Notes under the pieces: model-generated
Database searches by the model: none
The model's input: only the letters and a program-made list of their open reading frames with translations
What the model was told of the DNA's origin: nothing
Made by a program: the position numbers and the translations under genes
Part shown: positions 25,484 to 34,801 of the stretch, one piece after another
Position numbering within the stretch: position 1 is the first letter of the stretch
Layout: the number at the start of each line of letters is the position of its first letter
Source of the DNA: Nostocoides_A vanveenii
GTDB lineage: Bacteria > Actinomycetota > Actinomycetes > Actinomycetales > Dermatophilaceae
Length of the DNA stretch: 64,000 bases
Direction: 5' to 3'
NCBI RefSeq assembly: GCF_039531165.1
Contig: NZ_BAAAPN010000021.1
Coordinates: 1 to 64,000 of the forward strand

Positions 25484-27799
25484 ATGCGCGCGCGAGTTCG
25501 TTCGGTCTGGCTGGCAATTGTCGGGGTCGCCGCCCTTCTGGTGGGGGGTGCCGCGCCGGGCTTCACGGCCGCCCCGCCCACGGCATCCGGGGCGTCGAAT
25601 GCCCGGCAGGAGGTGCCTGCGCGGCTGGTCCGGTTGACCGGGGACCCGGCGCCCGGTGTCAAAGGCGAGGCTGCTCGCGGGCGGCCGGACACGGCATACG
25701 TGCTCGTGGGTGGGCAACGCATCCCGGTGGCATTGACGCTGATCCGCGGGGTGCCGACCGGGGCCGTCCTGGCGCGGTTGTCCGCGCCCGTCGGTGGTGA
25801 CGATGCGGCGATCGGTGCGGCGCTTGCGCGCGGCACGGTCGCGGTGGCCTCGGTGCGCGTCGATCCCGGGGAGCGGCACGGCACCGATCTCGGCGAACAC
25901 CACGTGCTCGTCGTTCCCGTCTACTGGGAGTCATCGACCACCGACGCGGGGGAGTTGGCCCGCAGCTTCGGGGCGATGGCGGACTACTACAAACGCAACA
26001 CGAACGCCAAGATCACCCTGGCGACCGCGACGATCATGGCGCCGCAGAAGATCACACTGACGACGACGCAAAGGGACGAGTGCGACTACACCGCGATCGA
26101 GTCGAAGGTGCGCACTATCACCGGCACCACGCCGCACGATCGCTTCCACCACATCGTCGCGGTGATGGAGAATCTCCCGTCCTGCTGGTGGGGTGGGCTT
26201 GCGACCCTCGGCCCCTCCGCCACCGGCGACGGATTCATCTGGGTCAACGGCTATCCACTCGCCTCGTTGCTGGCCCACGAAATGGGTCACAACTTGGACC
26301 TGACGCACAGCGGCGCGCTGTGGTGCTTCGACTCGCGGGGCAAGCGGGTCCCGCTGTCCGACACCTGCCGGTCGACCACCTATGACGACGCCTGGGATGT
26401 CATGGGTAATCAGCCGTACGGTTTCGGTGCCATCGGCGCCTTCAACCTCGACCGGCTCGGCGTCTTGGGCGTGGGCGATCGTGTCGTGGTCCCGGGCAGC
26501 GCGACTGTGACCCTCAAGCCGCTCGAGGCCGGCGTAGGGCTGCGATCAGTGGCGTTCATCGACGGTAACGCCCGCTACGAGATCGAGTACCGGATCGCCG
26601 CCGGCGACGACCGGTATATCGACGCCGCCACGTATGTCGACGGCTCAGGTGTCCGTCGGACCCGACCGGGTGGCGGGGTGATCATCCGGCGCTACGGCCT
26701 GGGCTGGGATAACGACGATCAGGAGTTCGACGTGGTCGACTTCCATCCGCTCGCCACTGAGGAGACCTACGACCGACACCCAGGTCTCGAGGCCGGTGAG
26801 TCCTTCACGTGGCCGGGTTCGCGGCGCGCGATCCGCGTGGAGTCGACGTCGTCCGCTGGCGCAGTCATCACCATCTCGCGTCCACATGGCGATGTCGTGC
26901 GGTGGTATGGCGCGGACCGCTACAGCACCTCACTGACCATTGCGCAGAACGCCTTCGGCGGCAGCGGAAGCGACCTATTCCTCGCCAGCGGCAACGTCTT
27001 CACCGACGCGTTGAGCGGGGCCGGTGTGGCCGGCCGGGCGGGCAGCCCCCTCTTGCTCACTCCGCGCGACGACCTACCCATCGACATGCTCCAGGTCGTC
27101 TTCGACACGAAGCCGCCGCTGGCCACCATCCTCGGTGGGCCGGCGAGCGTCGGAACCTGGGCCGAATCGCTCCTGGAGAGTCAGGTGGCGAAGGTCCGCC
27201 GCCTCGCTGGAGCCGACCGCTACGAAGCGAGCGCGGCCATCTCGCAGGCAAGTTTCACCCCGGGCGTCGACGTCGCCTATGTCGCCTCCGGTCTCGTCTT
27301 TCCCGATGCTCTCTCGGGGGCTCCGGTCTCGGGTCTCCGGGGTGGTCCCATGTTGCTGACCCGTCCCGATGCGCTCCCGGATGCCATCGCGAGCGAGTTG
27401 CGCCGGGTGCAGCCGAAATCCGTTGTGGTGCTGGGCGGGCCCGCATCGATCAACGACGCGGTGCTGGGCCAGATCGCGGCAGCTGCGGGGGTGACTCCGT
27501 CACGGATCAGCGGCGCCGACCGCTACGAGGTCTCGGCCGCCGTCTCCGCGGCGAACTTCCCCGCAGGCACCGACACCGTTTTCATCGCCTCGGGCGCGAT
27601 CTTCACCGACGCTCTCTCGGGTGCACCGGCCGCTGTCGTGCACAAGGGCCCGATGCTGCTGGTCACCAGCAGCCGGATCCCGGACGCCATCCGCGCCGAG
27701 CTGACGCGCCTGAAGCCACGCACCATCGTCATCCTGGGCGGACCCCATAGCGTCGGCTCCGGCGTGGCGACGGCCCTGCAGGCCTACCTGCGCTCGTGA
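25484..27799 (+). CDS. Secreted M11-like zinc metalloprotease with cell-wall-binding repeats
   Basis: A 771-residue exoprotein with strong ribosome site AAGGAG. A signal peptide (residues 1-~30) and propeptide precede a gluzincin/metzincin-type site LAHEMGHNLDLTH with His265, Glu266, His269 and His275, which fits the gametolysin (M11) layout. The catalytic domain ends near residue 460. Three tandem cell-wall-binding type 2 repeats follow (each with RYxxS, VFxDALSG and VVLGGPASI-like signatures) and should anchor it to the wall. A paralogue at 46.1-48 kb keeps the architecture but lacks the zinc site. Confidence 0.85.
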   Translation: MRARVRSVWLAIVGVAALLVGGAAPGFTAAPPTASGASNARQEVPARLVRLTGDPAPGVKGEAARGRPDTAYVLVGGQRIPVALTLIRGVPTGAVLARLSAPVGGDDAAIGAALARGTVAVASVRVDPGERHGTDLGEHHVLVVPVYWESSTTDAGELARSFGAMADYYKRNTNAKITLATATIMAPQKITLTTTQRDECDYTAIESKVRTITGTTPHDRFHHIVAVMENLPSCWWGGLATLGPSATGDGFIWVNGYPLASLLAHEMGHNLDLTHSGALWCFDSRGKRVPLSDTCRSTTYDDAWDVMGNQPYGFGAIGAFNLDRLGVLGVGDRVVVPGSATVTLKPLEAGVGLRSVAFIDGNARYEIEYRIAAGDDRYIDAATYVDGSGVRRTRPGGGVIIRRYGLGWDNDDQEFDVVDFHPLATEETYDRHPGLEAGESFTWPGSRRAIRVESTSSAGAVITISRPHGDVVRWYGADRYSTSLTIAQNAFGGSGSDLFLASGNVFTDALSGAGVAGRAGSPLLLTPRDDLPIDMLQVVFDTKPPLATILGGPASVGTWAESLLESQVAKVRRLAGADRYEASAAISQASFTPGVDVAYVASGLVFPDALSGAPVSGLRGGPMLLTRPDALPDAIASELRRVQPKSVVVLGGPASINDAVLGQIAAAAGVTPSRISGADRYEVSAAVSAANFPAGTDTVFIASGAIFTDALSGAPAAVVHKGPMLLVTSSRIPDAIRAELTRLKPRTIVILGGPHSVGSGVATALQAYLRS

Positions 27800-27976
27800 G
27801 CGTTCGCACGGCGGCGTACCCCGGGTCTGTTCGCCGAGCGTGTCAGTCAGGTGAGGTAGGCGGCCCGGTTGTGAACCGCATCACATTCGGGGGCGATCGG
27901 GTAACGATTTCATCACGCACGGCGTCGATAGTGGGACCGCCGCTTCGACCTTCGAAACCGATCTCTGAACTCTTCT

Positions 27977-28819
27977 ATGCCTGATGCCACCGACACCCTG
28001 ATCCGACCTCAAGGCAATGACGCCGCTTCCGACTCCGACACTCCCGATAAGACTCCCGGCTATCTCGGCCTGTCCTTGACCCAGATCCTTGGTGGTGCGC
28101 TGGCCGCCGTCAGCGCTGCCGCCCTCGGTGCGCGGCTCGGCCTGGCCGGAACCCTGAGCGGCGCGGCGATCGGCAGCATGGTCTCCGCCGTCGCCGCGGC
28201 GGCCTACACCGAGTCGCTGCGGCGCACTCGCACGGTGATCCGCACGCGCACGCTCACCGCGGTCGCCGGTGCGCGAACCGGCGCTGTGGTCGCCGATGCC
28301 GAAACGGACGAGGACGGATCGCCGCTCCTGACGCGGGCGGGCGACCGAGAATGGCGCCCGACCCGCGCCGGCGACCGGGCGCTCGGACGACGGATCGCGC
28401 TCGGCGCGGCGGCCCTCTTCGCCGGCGTGTTAGTGCTGATCACCGGCATCGAGCTAGGGATGGGCCGCGCCCTGGACGGTCAGTCCGGGACCACGGTGCG
28501 CCAAGTGGTGGAGAAGGCCGGCACCGGCAAGGCCGGGAGCACGAAGCCCGTCGTGCCCTCCTCGTCCTCGACCTCGGACTCGCCGGCGAGCAGCCCTTCG
28601 GACTCGCCGACCAGCCAGACTCCGGGGACCTCGACGGACACCCCGACCACGTCCACCGATACGCCGACGACCTCGACGGACACGCCGACGACGTCCACCG
28701 AGGCGCCCAGCACGCCGACCGACCCGGGCACCCCGGATGCCACGAGCACCGACGCCGCCACACCCAATGTCGAGGGCGGCCTCGACCCCCTCTCGGACCC
28801 CTCGCCCGCGCTCCCGTAG
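27977..28819 (+). CDS. Membrane protein with Ser/Thr/Pro-rich tail
   Basis: A 280-residue protein. Residues ~30-75 form one long or two short hydrophobic helices (QILGGALAAVSAAALGARLG), residues ~140-165 another (IALGAAALFAGVLVLITGIE). The last ~100 residues are Ser/Thr/Pro-rich with three TSTDTPTT repeats, as in wall-spanning stalks. No enzyme motif is seen. The ATG has no strong ribosome site. Upstream 27800-27976 holds a plausible promoter region but nothing firmly assignable. Confidence 0.65.
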   Translation: MPDATDTLIRPQGNDAASDSDTPDKTPGYLGLSLTQILGGALAAVSAAALGARLGLAGTLSGAAIGSMVSAVAAAAYTESLRRTRTVIRTRTLTAVAGARTGAVVADAETDEDGSPLLTRAGDREWRPTRAGDRALGRRIALGAAALFAGVLVLITGIELGMGRALDGQSGTTVRQVVEKAGTGKAGSTKPVVPSSSSTSDSPASSPSDSPTSQTPGTSTDTPTTSTDTPTTSTDTPTTSTEAPSTPTDPGTPDATSTDAATPNVEGGLDPLSDPSPALP

Positions 28820-28842
28820 CCCTCGGTCCTCGGCGGGCGGGT

Positions 28843-29730
28843 TTACTCGGACTCGCCGGGAGCCGCGCGCAGCTGGTCAGACGCCAAACCGTCGCCCAGG
28901 ACCGACGGGTCCGCAGCCCAGCGCAGACTGGCCCCGCCGCTGTGGCGGGCATCGGCCAAGGCGGCACCCAGGAAGCGGTAGGTCCACTCCTGCGCCAACG
29001 CCCGGGTTTCGGCAAAGATGACCGGCACGCTCGGGAAGTGCACCTGGCACTCGGCGAGCATCTCGGCGACAAGCGCCGGCCGGACGTGGGTCAGCTTGAA
29101 GATCTGCGAATACCGGTCCTCGACCACCACCGCGGCGTGCGGCACGGTCACCAGCTCGCTCAGCACCGCCCGCAGCTGGCCACTGCTGAGGCTCCTGACC
29201 AGGTCGTCAACACCTTTACGCTCGACGACCGCGACCAGTTCGCTGTCCAGTTCCACGCCATAGTCGCCGACGCGCAAGGCCCGCTTGACGACGCTCGCCT
29301 GCTGATGGCTGAATTTCCACCCATACCGCTCGCGGCTATCGACGACGATCTCCAGATCGCCTAGGCCGGACGCCCGCGCGGTTGGCAGGTCCACCGCGGG
29401 CTTGGCCGTCTTAGTGGTCCGCGGCGATTGCCAGAACACCATTTCGCGCCCGCGCGCCCGCGCGATCACGAACTGTGAGCGGTTCTCCCGTGACCGCTCC
29501 AGCACCAGATCGATCGAGGCGCCCCGCCGCACGCAGGAGCGCACGGGGAGCGCCTCGATGATCTCGGCGTCCGGCGGCCAGTCATCCCCGCCGCGGAAAC
29601 AGAACACCTTGCTCGTCCGGGGCCACGTTTCCCGGGCCCGCAGGACGATGCCGTCGCCCAGGGGGATCCGCAGCAGGTAGGGCAGCGAGGACTCGGTGTC
29701 CGGGTTGCGCGCGATGAGGAAGTCGGCCAA
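28843..29730 (-). CDS. ERCC4-domain nuclease
   Basis: A 295-residue protein whose C-terminal half carries the XPF/Mus81-type nuclease site: VDSRERYGWKF, then RVGDYGVELDSELVAVVERKGVDDLVRSL, that is the GDx(n)ERKx3D metal-binding motif. Family enzymes cut branched or flap DNA. No helix-hairpin-helix follows, so DNA choice may lie in the N-terminal half. The start appears to be TTG 29730, five bases after the stop of the preceding gene; the frame is open slightly upstream (VRLSELADFL), so the start may be a few codons earlier. Likely co-transcribed with the upstream membrane protein gene. Confidence 0.8.
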   Translation of the reverse strand: MADFLIARNPDTESSLPYLLRIPLGDGIVLRARETWPRTSKVFCFRGGDDWPPDAEIIEALPVRSCVRRGASIDLVLERSRENRSQFVIARARGREMVFWQSPRTTKTAKPAVDLPTARASGLGDLEIVVDSRERYGWKFSHQQASVVKRALRVGDYGVELDSELVAVVERKGVDDLVRSLSSGQLRAVLSELVTVPHAAVVVEDRYSQIFKLTHVRPALVAEMLAECQVHFPSVPVIFAETRALAQEWTYRFLGAALADARHSGGASLRWAADPSVLGDGLASDQLRAAPGESE

Positions 29731-29735
29731 CTCGC

Positions 29736-30629
29736 TCAGCCGGACGTGGGGGGCGTGCCCGTCCCGCTGCCCGACCCGGGCGGTGGTGGCGGCGTGCCGT
29801 ACCCGGACGGCGGGGGTGGAGGCGCGGTGGGGTAGTTCGCCGGAGGCGGCGGGGTGCCGTAGGTGGGCGGACCGGCATACGGCTGGCTGGCATCACTCGA
29901 CTGCCCGTATGACGGCTGCCCACCGTAGGTCTGCTGACCCCCGTACGTCTGCTGACCCCCGTAGGTCTGCTGACCCCCGTAGGTCTGCTGACCCCCGAAG
30001 GGCGGCTGGCCCCCGTACGGCGGCTGCCCGCCGTACGGCGGCTGCCCGCCGTAGACCGCCTCGCGGCGTTCGCGACCTGAGCGCACCATCTTCACGATGC
30101 CGACGATCGTCAGCACGACGCCGAGCAGACCGAAGAGCGTGGCGATGATGAAGGCGCCGACGATGACGCCGATGGTCTTGCCGCCGACCTTGGCGGCCGT
30201 GTCGCCGGTCAGCAACTTCGCCGGATTCGACCCGCACGTGACCGTGTAGGTGCCGGCTGTCGAGGAGGTGTAGGAGCCGCCGCTTTCGTACTGGCGGCCG
30301 TCGAAGGCGGCGCGGAAGGCCGGGCCGCTCGCCTCCATGCCGATCGTCGCGCCGTCACTCCCGAGGACCACACAGGCCTGGCTCGGCTGGCCGGTCTGAC
30401 TCTCGAAGCTGGTGCCCGTCGCCGCGCCCACGTCGACCATAATCACCATGGTCGAGTTCGCTCCGAGTTCGACCGTGCCGCCGGGCGGCGTGGTCGGAAC
30501 CTCCCGGACGGTGTTGAGCAGGCCCTTGCTGCCATAGGCGACGCCCCCGAAGAAGATCCCCGGCGCAAGCACGAACATGCAGATCAGGCCAAGAATGAGC
30601 GGCAGGACCCCGCGTCTCTTGGGTGGCAT
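29736..30629 (-). CDS. Membrane protein with YGGQ-repeat Pro/Gly-rich tail
   Basis: A 297-residue protein starting at ATG 30629 after GAGGGGG. One membrane helix follows the basic start (PPKRRGVLPLILGLICMF), then an extracytoplasmic domain of ~130 residues with two Cys, a second helix pair (GVIVGAFIIATLFGLLGVVL) and a low-complexity tail of YGGQQT and YGGQPP repeats ending in Pro/Gly. Such tails often mediate assembly at the membrane or condensate-like contacts; no function is known here. The ERCC4 gene follows immediately. Confidence 0.75.
   Translation of the reverse strand: MPPKRRGVLPLILGLICMFVLAPGIFFGGVAYGSKGLLNTVREVPTTPPGGTVELGANSTMVIMVDVGAATGTSFESQTGQPSQACVVLGSDGATIGMEASGPAFRAAFDGRQYESGGSYTSSTAGTYTVTCGSNPAKLLTGDTAAKVGGKTIGVIVGAFIIATLFGLLGVVLTIVGIVKMVRSGRERREAVYGGQPPYGGQPPYGGQPPFGGQQTYGGQQTYGGQQTYGGQQTYGGQPSYGQSSDASQPYAGPPTYGTPPPPANYPTAPPPPPSGYGTPPPPPGSGSGTGTPPTSG
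29925..29996. repeat. 18-bp coding tandem repeat
   Basis: About four copies of the unit GTAGGTCTGCTGACCCCC encode YGGQQT on the minus strand. Similar 18-bp YGGQPP units follow to about 30050. Copy number could vary by slippage. Confidence 0.8.
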
Positions 30630-30766
30630 TGCTTTCCCCCTCGATTCCGGCGACGACGTGCCGCTCTGTCGCCATTCAACCGTACGGGTATCGTCCCCTG
30701 CGAGGGCGCAGGGCCCTCGACCGGACCCACACGTCCGGACCGCACATCCGCAGGGGAGTTTCACCG

Positions 30767-31972
30767 ATGAAGTCCACCCGCACGCGCGCCATCGTCGTCA
30801 CCGCGACGATGGCGCTGACGCTGTCCGCCGCCGCCGCGCCGACGTTTGCCGCGTCGTCGCCCGCCGCGTCGTCGCGCGCCGCGTCGTCGGCCGCCCAGAA
30901 GTACACCTACGACTTCCGCACCGGGGCGACGACCGACCCGCAGGCGGCGCCGATCGTCAAGAAACTCCTCGCCGCCCTGCCGAAGGACTGGCAAGCCCGC
31001 CGGGCGGCCTTCCTCGCCAAGACCGGCGCCGAGCCGGGCCCGGTCGGCCGGTCGATCGAGGCGCAACTGACTGGTGCCAAGTGCGAGCCCACGACGCTCA
31101 ACGCCTATGTCGAGAAGATCACCGCCGGAATCCCGCTGCCGCGTCTCTTCGTTCTCGCGCTCGTCGGTGCCTTCGACTACCCGACCTATGACGCTCTGAT
31201 CTATGGATCGCGCACCGACGCCGACTACTCCCTCACGCCCGGCACGACGGGCAAGGTCCGCTACACCACCAGCGTCGCCCGCGGCTTCTGGGACATCAAG
31301 TCCGGCGACATCGCGGTCATGGGGATGCACAGCAATATGGTCGTGGACCGGGCTCGCGTGATCCGGACCGTCCAGACCATCTTCGGCGTCTCGGCGGCCG
31401 ACGCCGCGCAGTTCGCCGACCTGATCATCCCCCTGATCCTCGACACCAAGCAGCTGCGCGACGGCAACAACCCGATGTTCAGCCTCAACGCCTTTGCCTT
31501 CACGGCAGAAGGCCAGGCCGGCCTGGAGGGCATCGGTGACCGCATCGTCATGGGTGAGGGCATGATCAAGGCCTTGCGCGACACCGGCAACATCGAGGTC
31601 GGCCCGCAGATGGTGCTCTCGCACGAGTACGGCCACCACGTGCAGTTCGAGAACCACGCCTACCCGGCGCAGACTTCGCCGGAGAACACGCGAATGATGG
31701 AGCTGATGGCGGACGCCTATGGCGCCTACCTCGACTCGCACCGGGAAGGCCTGAACTTCAACGCCGAGCGGGTCAACGGCGCCATCGCCCTCGCTCACCT
31801 CGTCGGTGACTGTGCCGTCAACAACCCAGGGCACCACGGGACGCCGAGCCAGCGCGCGGCGGCGGCTTCCTGGGGCGCCTCGCTCGCGAAGTCGAACGGC
31901 ACCACGGTCCTGCCGTCCAAGCAGGTCCAGGCGCTCTTCCTCAAGGCGCTGCCCGCAATCCTCAAGCACTGA
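30767..31972 (+). CDS. Secreted zinc metallopeptidase
   Basis: A 401-residue exported protein. ATG 30767 follows CAGGGGAG and starts a signal peptide (MKSTRTRAIVVTATMALTLS, cleavage near AAPTFAAS). The sequence LSHEYGHHVQF gives an HExxH zinc site (His286, Glu287, His290), with MMELMADAYGAY about 25 residues on as the likely third ligand region. The early part has two Cys. The family is unnamed here; many actinobacterial secreted neutral metallopeptidases look alike. A strong hairpin follows the stop. Confidence 0.75.
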   Translation: MKSTRTRAIVVTATMALTLSAAAAPTFAASSPAASSRAASSAAQKYTYDFRTGATTDPQAAPIVKKLLAALPKDWQARRAAFLAKTGAEPGPVGRSIEAQLTGAKCEPTTLNAYVEKITAGIPLPRLFVLALVGAFDYPTYDALIYGSRTDADYSLTPGTTGKVRYTTSVARGFWDIKSGDIAVMGMHSNMVVDRARVIRTVQTIFGVSAADAAQFADLIIPLILDTKQLRDGNNPMFSLNAFAFTAEGQAGLEGIGDRIVMGEGMIKALRDTGNIEVGPQMVLSHEYGHHVQFENHAYPAQTSPENTRMMELMADAYGAYLDSHREGLNFNAERVNGAIALAHLVGDCAVNNPGHHGTPSQRAAAASWGASLAKSNGTTVLPSKQVQALFLKALPAILKH

Positions 31973-31988
31973 GTTTCGCCCCCGCGCC

Positions 31989-32018
31989 GCCGCCCCGGAG
32001 ACTCAACTCCGGGGCGGC
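31989..32018 (+). terminator. Strong intrinsic-type hairpin
   Basis: A perfect 12-bp GC-rich stem, GCCGCCCCGGAG with CTCCGGGGCGGC, around the loop ACTCAA, 16 bases after the peptidase stop. No clear T-run follows. Confidence 0.65.
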
Positions 32019-32062
32019 AGCCGATGTCCGGCCCCAGCAGCGGAAATGGCAAGGTTGTCCTT

Positions 32063-33304
32063 ATGCGGTCCTATTGCGCGATCTATGTCGACGCCGGCTA
32101 CCTCCTGGCGTCGGCCGCCACGCGCGTCACCGGAACCTCGCTGCGGCGCGGTGTCCAGGTGGACCACACCGCCTTGATCCAGGGCCTGATCGCCCAGGCC
32201 GAAGCCGAGTCCGGTATGCCGCTGCTGCGCGTCAACTGGTACGACTCCGGCGGCCGCCCCGGCGGTATGCCCGATTTCCACCAGGACGACATCGGCCTCC
32301 TCCCGCGGGTCAAGCTCCGGCTCGGCCGGCTCTCGCACACCGGGGAGCAGAAGGGTGTCGACCTGCGGATGGGCCTGGACCTGGCCACCTATGCCCGCAA
32401 CCGGGTCGTCGATGTCATCTATCTCGTCTCCGGCGACGACGACCTGACCGAGGCCGTCGAGGAAGCGCAATTCCACGGCCTGCAGGTCATCATCATGGCC
32501 GTGCCGGGGCCGGCCGGTCGTCCGCACGCGGTCGCCCGCAATCTCCAGCGCGAGGCCGATGGCGTCATCCTCATCGAACCCGAGGTCGTCGACGCTTCGG
32601 TGCGCCCCGCAACCATCCCGGCCGCGCTCATCCCCGGCTCGGCCGAGCCAGCGGCCGCCGACACCCCCGCCGCCGATGACGCGGTCGCGGCCCCCGATGG
32701 CACGACCACGACCGATACCCCGATCGGAGCCCCGGGGGCGGCACGCCCCGCTGACGCCGGGCCGGCCGAAGACCAGCTGACCCCAGCGGGGGGCAAGCCC
32801 GCCGCGGGGGGTGGCCCTGGCGGCATACCGCAGTCTCCGGCCGGTATGCCCGGTCCTCGCCCGCCTGCCGAACCCACCCGCGCGCCGGCCCCGCCCGCCG
32901 AGCTGCCGGTGCGCGCGCCCGCCGCGGCGAGTAATGCGCCCACCCCGGCGGTTCTTGCGGGTCGCAAGGCATCCGGGATTGTGGTGCCGCGCAACGGCGC
33001 ACCCACCCCGACCTGGTCGACGACGACCGGGGAGCCCGCGCGATTCGACGACGAGGCCGGCGAGATCACCGAGGACCTCATCGACGCCGTGGTTCGGCAA
33101 GTCGTGACGTCGTGGTGTGCCACGGCGACACCCGAGGCCCTGATCAGCTTGCGGCGCGGCGAGCCCTTCATCCCCGGTGACCTGGACCGAACTCTGCTGC
33201 TCGACCTGTCCAGCCGCAGCGGCGTCTACGACATCGACGACGAATCGCGGCACGCTCTGCGTGAAACCTTCTGGGGGTGGATCAACCGGCTCAAGCTGAG
33301 CTGA
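32063..33304 (+). CDS. NYN-domain (PIN-like RNase) protein
   Basis: A 413-residue protein. Residues ~1-175 form a NYN domain: AIYVDAGYLLA, KGVDLRMGLDLATYA and VDVIYLVSGDDDLTEAVEEA supply the acidic cluster of PIN-like ribonucleases. A Pro/Ala-rich linker (~200-310) joins it to a conserved C-terminal helical domain (EITEDLIDAVVRQVVTSWC, IPGDLDRTLLLDLSSRSGVY). ATG 32063 begins the domain cleanly. In the linker a Gly-Ile-Pro uses ATA within a GGCATAC motif (32822-32828). Confidence 0.85.
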   Translation: MRSYCAIYVDAGYLLASAATRVTGTSLRRGVQVDHTALIQGLIAQAEAESGMPLLRVNWYDSGGRPGGMPDFHQDDIGLLPRVKLRLGRLSHTGEQKGVDLRMGLDLATYARNRVVDVIYLVSGDDDLTEAVEEAQFHGLQVIIMAVPGPAGRPHAVARNLQREADGVILIEPEVVDASVRPATIPAALIPGSAEPAAADTPAADDAVAAPDGTTTTDTPIGAPGAARPADAGPAEDQLTPAGGKPAAGGGPGGIPQSPAGMPGPRPPAEPTRAPAPPAELPVRAPAAASNAPTPAVLAGRKASGIVVPRNGAPTPTWSTTTGEPARFDDEAGEITEDLIDAVVRQVVTSWCATATPEALISLRRGEPFIPGDLDRTLLLDLSSRSGVYDIDDESRHALRETFWGWINRLKLS

Positions 33305-33352
33305 CCCGAAGGGTTCTCCGATCCGTCACCTCGATGCACTAGCGTCCCGCCC

Positions 33353-34714
33353 ATGAGCAGGAGCGGATCCCGGCATCGCGTGCGCAAGATCCTGGCTGCC
33401 CTGCTCGGACTGGTCCTGATCGCCTTGGTCGCGGGCTACTGGTACGAACGTCCGCTGCTCCTGACCGGCACCGGGTATGCCGCACACAACGCCTGCGCCG
33501 TCACCAAGGTGGCTGGGCGCACCAACCCGGCGGTCGACCTGCCGCCCAACCCCCTGGTCCCCTATCTGCGCGAGTCCAGCAGCGGCGACGAATTGACCGG
33601 GAGCATTCTGGGCGCGCTGGCCAAGCAGCGGGCCTGGTTCACCCCCGACTTCGGCTGCACCCTGGCGCAGGACGCACCGGACTTCGGCAACGGCAGCCAG
33701 GTCAGTGATCTGGCCAATCCCTTTGTGCGCGCCTCGGTTCCGCCCCCCTCGGCCGCAATTGCGGCGGCCTTGGCTCAGGCCTTCGGCGATGAAATGCCCG
33801 CGGCCGACAAGGCGACGCTCGGCACCCGAGCCGTCGTCGTCGTGCAGAACGGCAAGCTCGTCGCGGAGCGCTACGCCGACGGTTTCACGGCGACGACGCC
33901 GCAGCTGGGCTGGTCGATGGCCAAGAGCGTCACCAACCTGCTCGTCGGGATGCTCGCGGCGGACGGCAATATCGCCGTCACGGACGACCACCTGCGCCCG
34001 GAGTGGAAGGGCAAGAAGGCCGACATCACCGTCGACCAACTGATGCGGATGACCAGCGGCCTGGAGTGGGACGAGACCTATGCCCTCGGCACGCCGGTCA
34101 CGCAAATGCTCTATCGCGAACCCGATATGGCGAGCTATGCCGCCGGCCTGCCCCTGAAACACGACCCCGGCACCTATCTGCGGTATTCGAGCGGCAGCAC
34201 CAACATCCTGTGCTCAGTGCTCGGCGACCGCACGAATGTCGGCGCGGACCTGCCGCGACGCGTGCTCTTCGCCAAGCTCGGCCTGGTCTCGGCCACCTGG
34301 GAGCCGGACGCGTCCGGCACCCCCGTATGCAGCTCCTATCTGTGGGCGACGCCGCGCGACTGGGCGACCATCGGGCAGTTCGCGCTGCAGGACGGGGCCT
34401 GGCACAGCGAACAACTGCTCCCCGTTGGCTGGATGGCGCAGTCGACGAAGGTGAAGAAGGTCGCCACCTCCGAAGAGCCCGGGTATGCCGCGGGCTGGTG
34501 GACCAACAAGGACCAGAACGGCGCGGCCGTCGAACCCACACTGCCCGCCGACACCTTTTGGATGCAAGGCCATGACGGTCAGCGGGTATTCGTCGTGCCA
34601 TCGGCCAAGTTGGTCGTCGTCCGGCTCGGTTTCTCGCCCGAGGTCGAGGCCGCGGACCTGCGCACGGTCCCGCTCGTGGCAGCGCTGATCGCCGCGCTGC
34701 CCCCGGCCTCCTGA
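33353..34714 (+). CDS. Serine hydrolase, class C beta-lactamase family
   Basis: A 453-residue protein with an N-terminal membrane anchor or uncleaved signal (ILAALLGLVLIALVAGYWY). The penicillin-binding fold has the SxxK motif SMAK (Ser188, Lys191) and the YxN-like RYSSGS. Such proteins act as esterases or peptidases on the outer face; resistance to beta-lactams is not implied. Two Cys near residues 45 and 98 could pair. It stands alone between the NYN and CBS genes. Confidence 0.85.
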   Translation: MSRSGSRHRVRKILAALLGLVLIALVAGYWYERPLLLTGTGYAAHNACAVTKVAGRTNPAVDLPPNPLVPYLRESSSGDELTGSILGALAKQRAWFTPDFGCTLAQDAPDFGNGSQVSDLANPFVRASVPPPSAAIAAALAQAFGDEMPAADKATLGTRAVVVVQNGKLVAERYADGFTATTPQLGWSMAKSVTNLLVGMLAADGNIAVTDDHLRPEWKGKKADITVDQLMRMTSGLEWDETYALGTPVTQMLYREPDMASYAAGLPLKHDPGTYLRYSSGSTNILCSVLGDRTNVGADLPRRVLFAKLGLVSATWEPDASGTPVCSSYLWATPRDWATIGQFALQDGAWHSEQLLPVGWMAQSTKVKKVATSEEPGYAAGWWTNKDQNGAAVEPTLPADTFWMQGHDGQRVFVVPSAKLVVVRLGFSPEVEAADLRTVPLVAALIAALPPAS

Positions 34715-34801
34715 CCACGCGCTGCGACCGACCGCTCTCGGCGTCGTGACTGGCGCCGTCCGAGCCCGCATGCCGTGCCCCCCGCCTGGCAGGCTGGGGG
34801 C

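Noticed and set aside
30721..30738. CCGGAC/GTCCGG inverted repeat before the secreted peptidase
   Set aside because: Only 6 bp in very GC-rich DNA; could be an operator but no support beyond chance.
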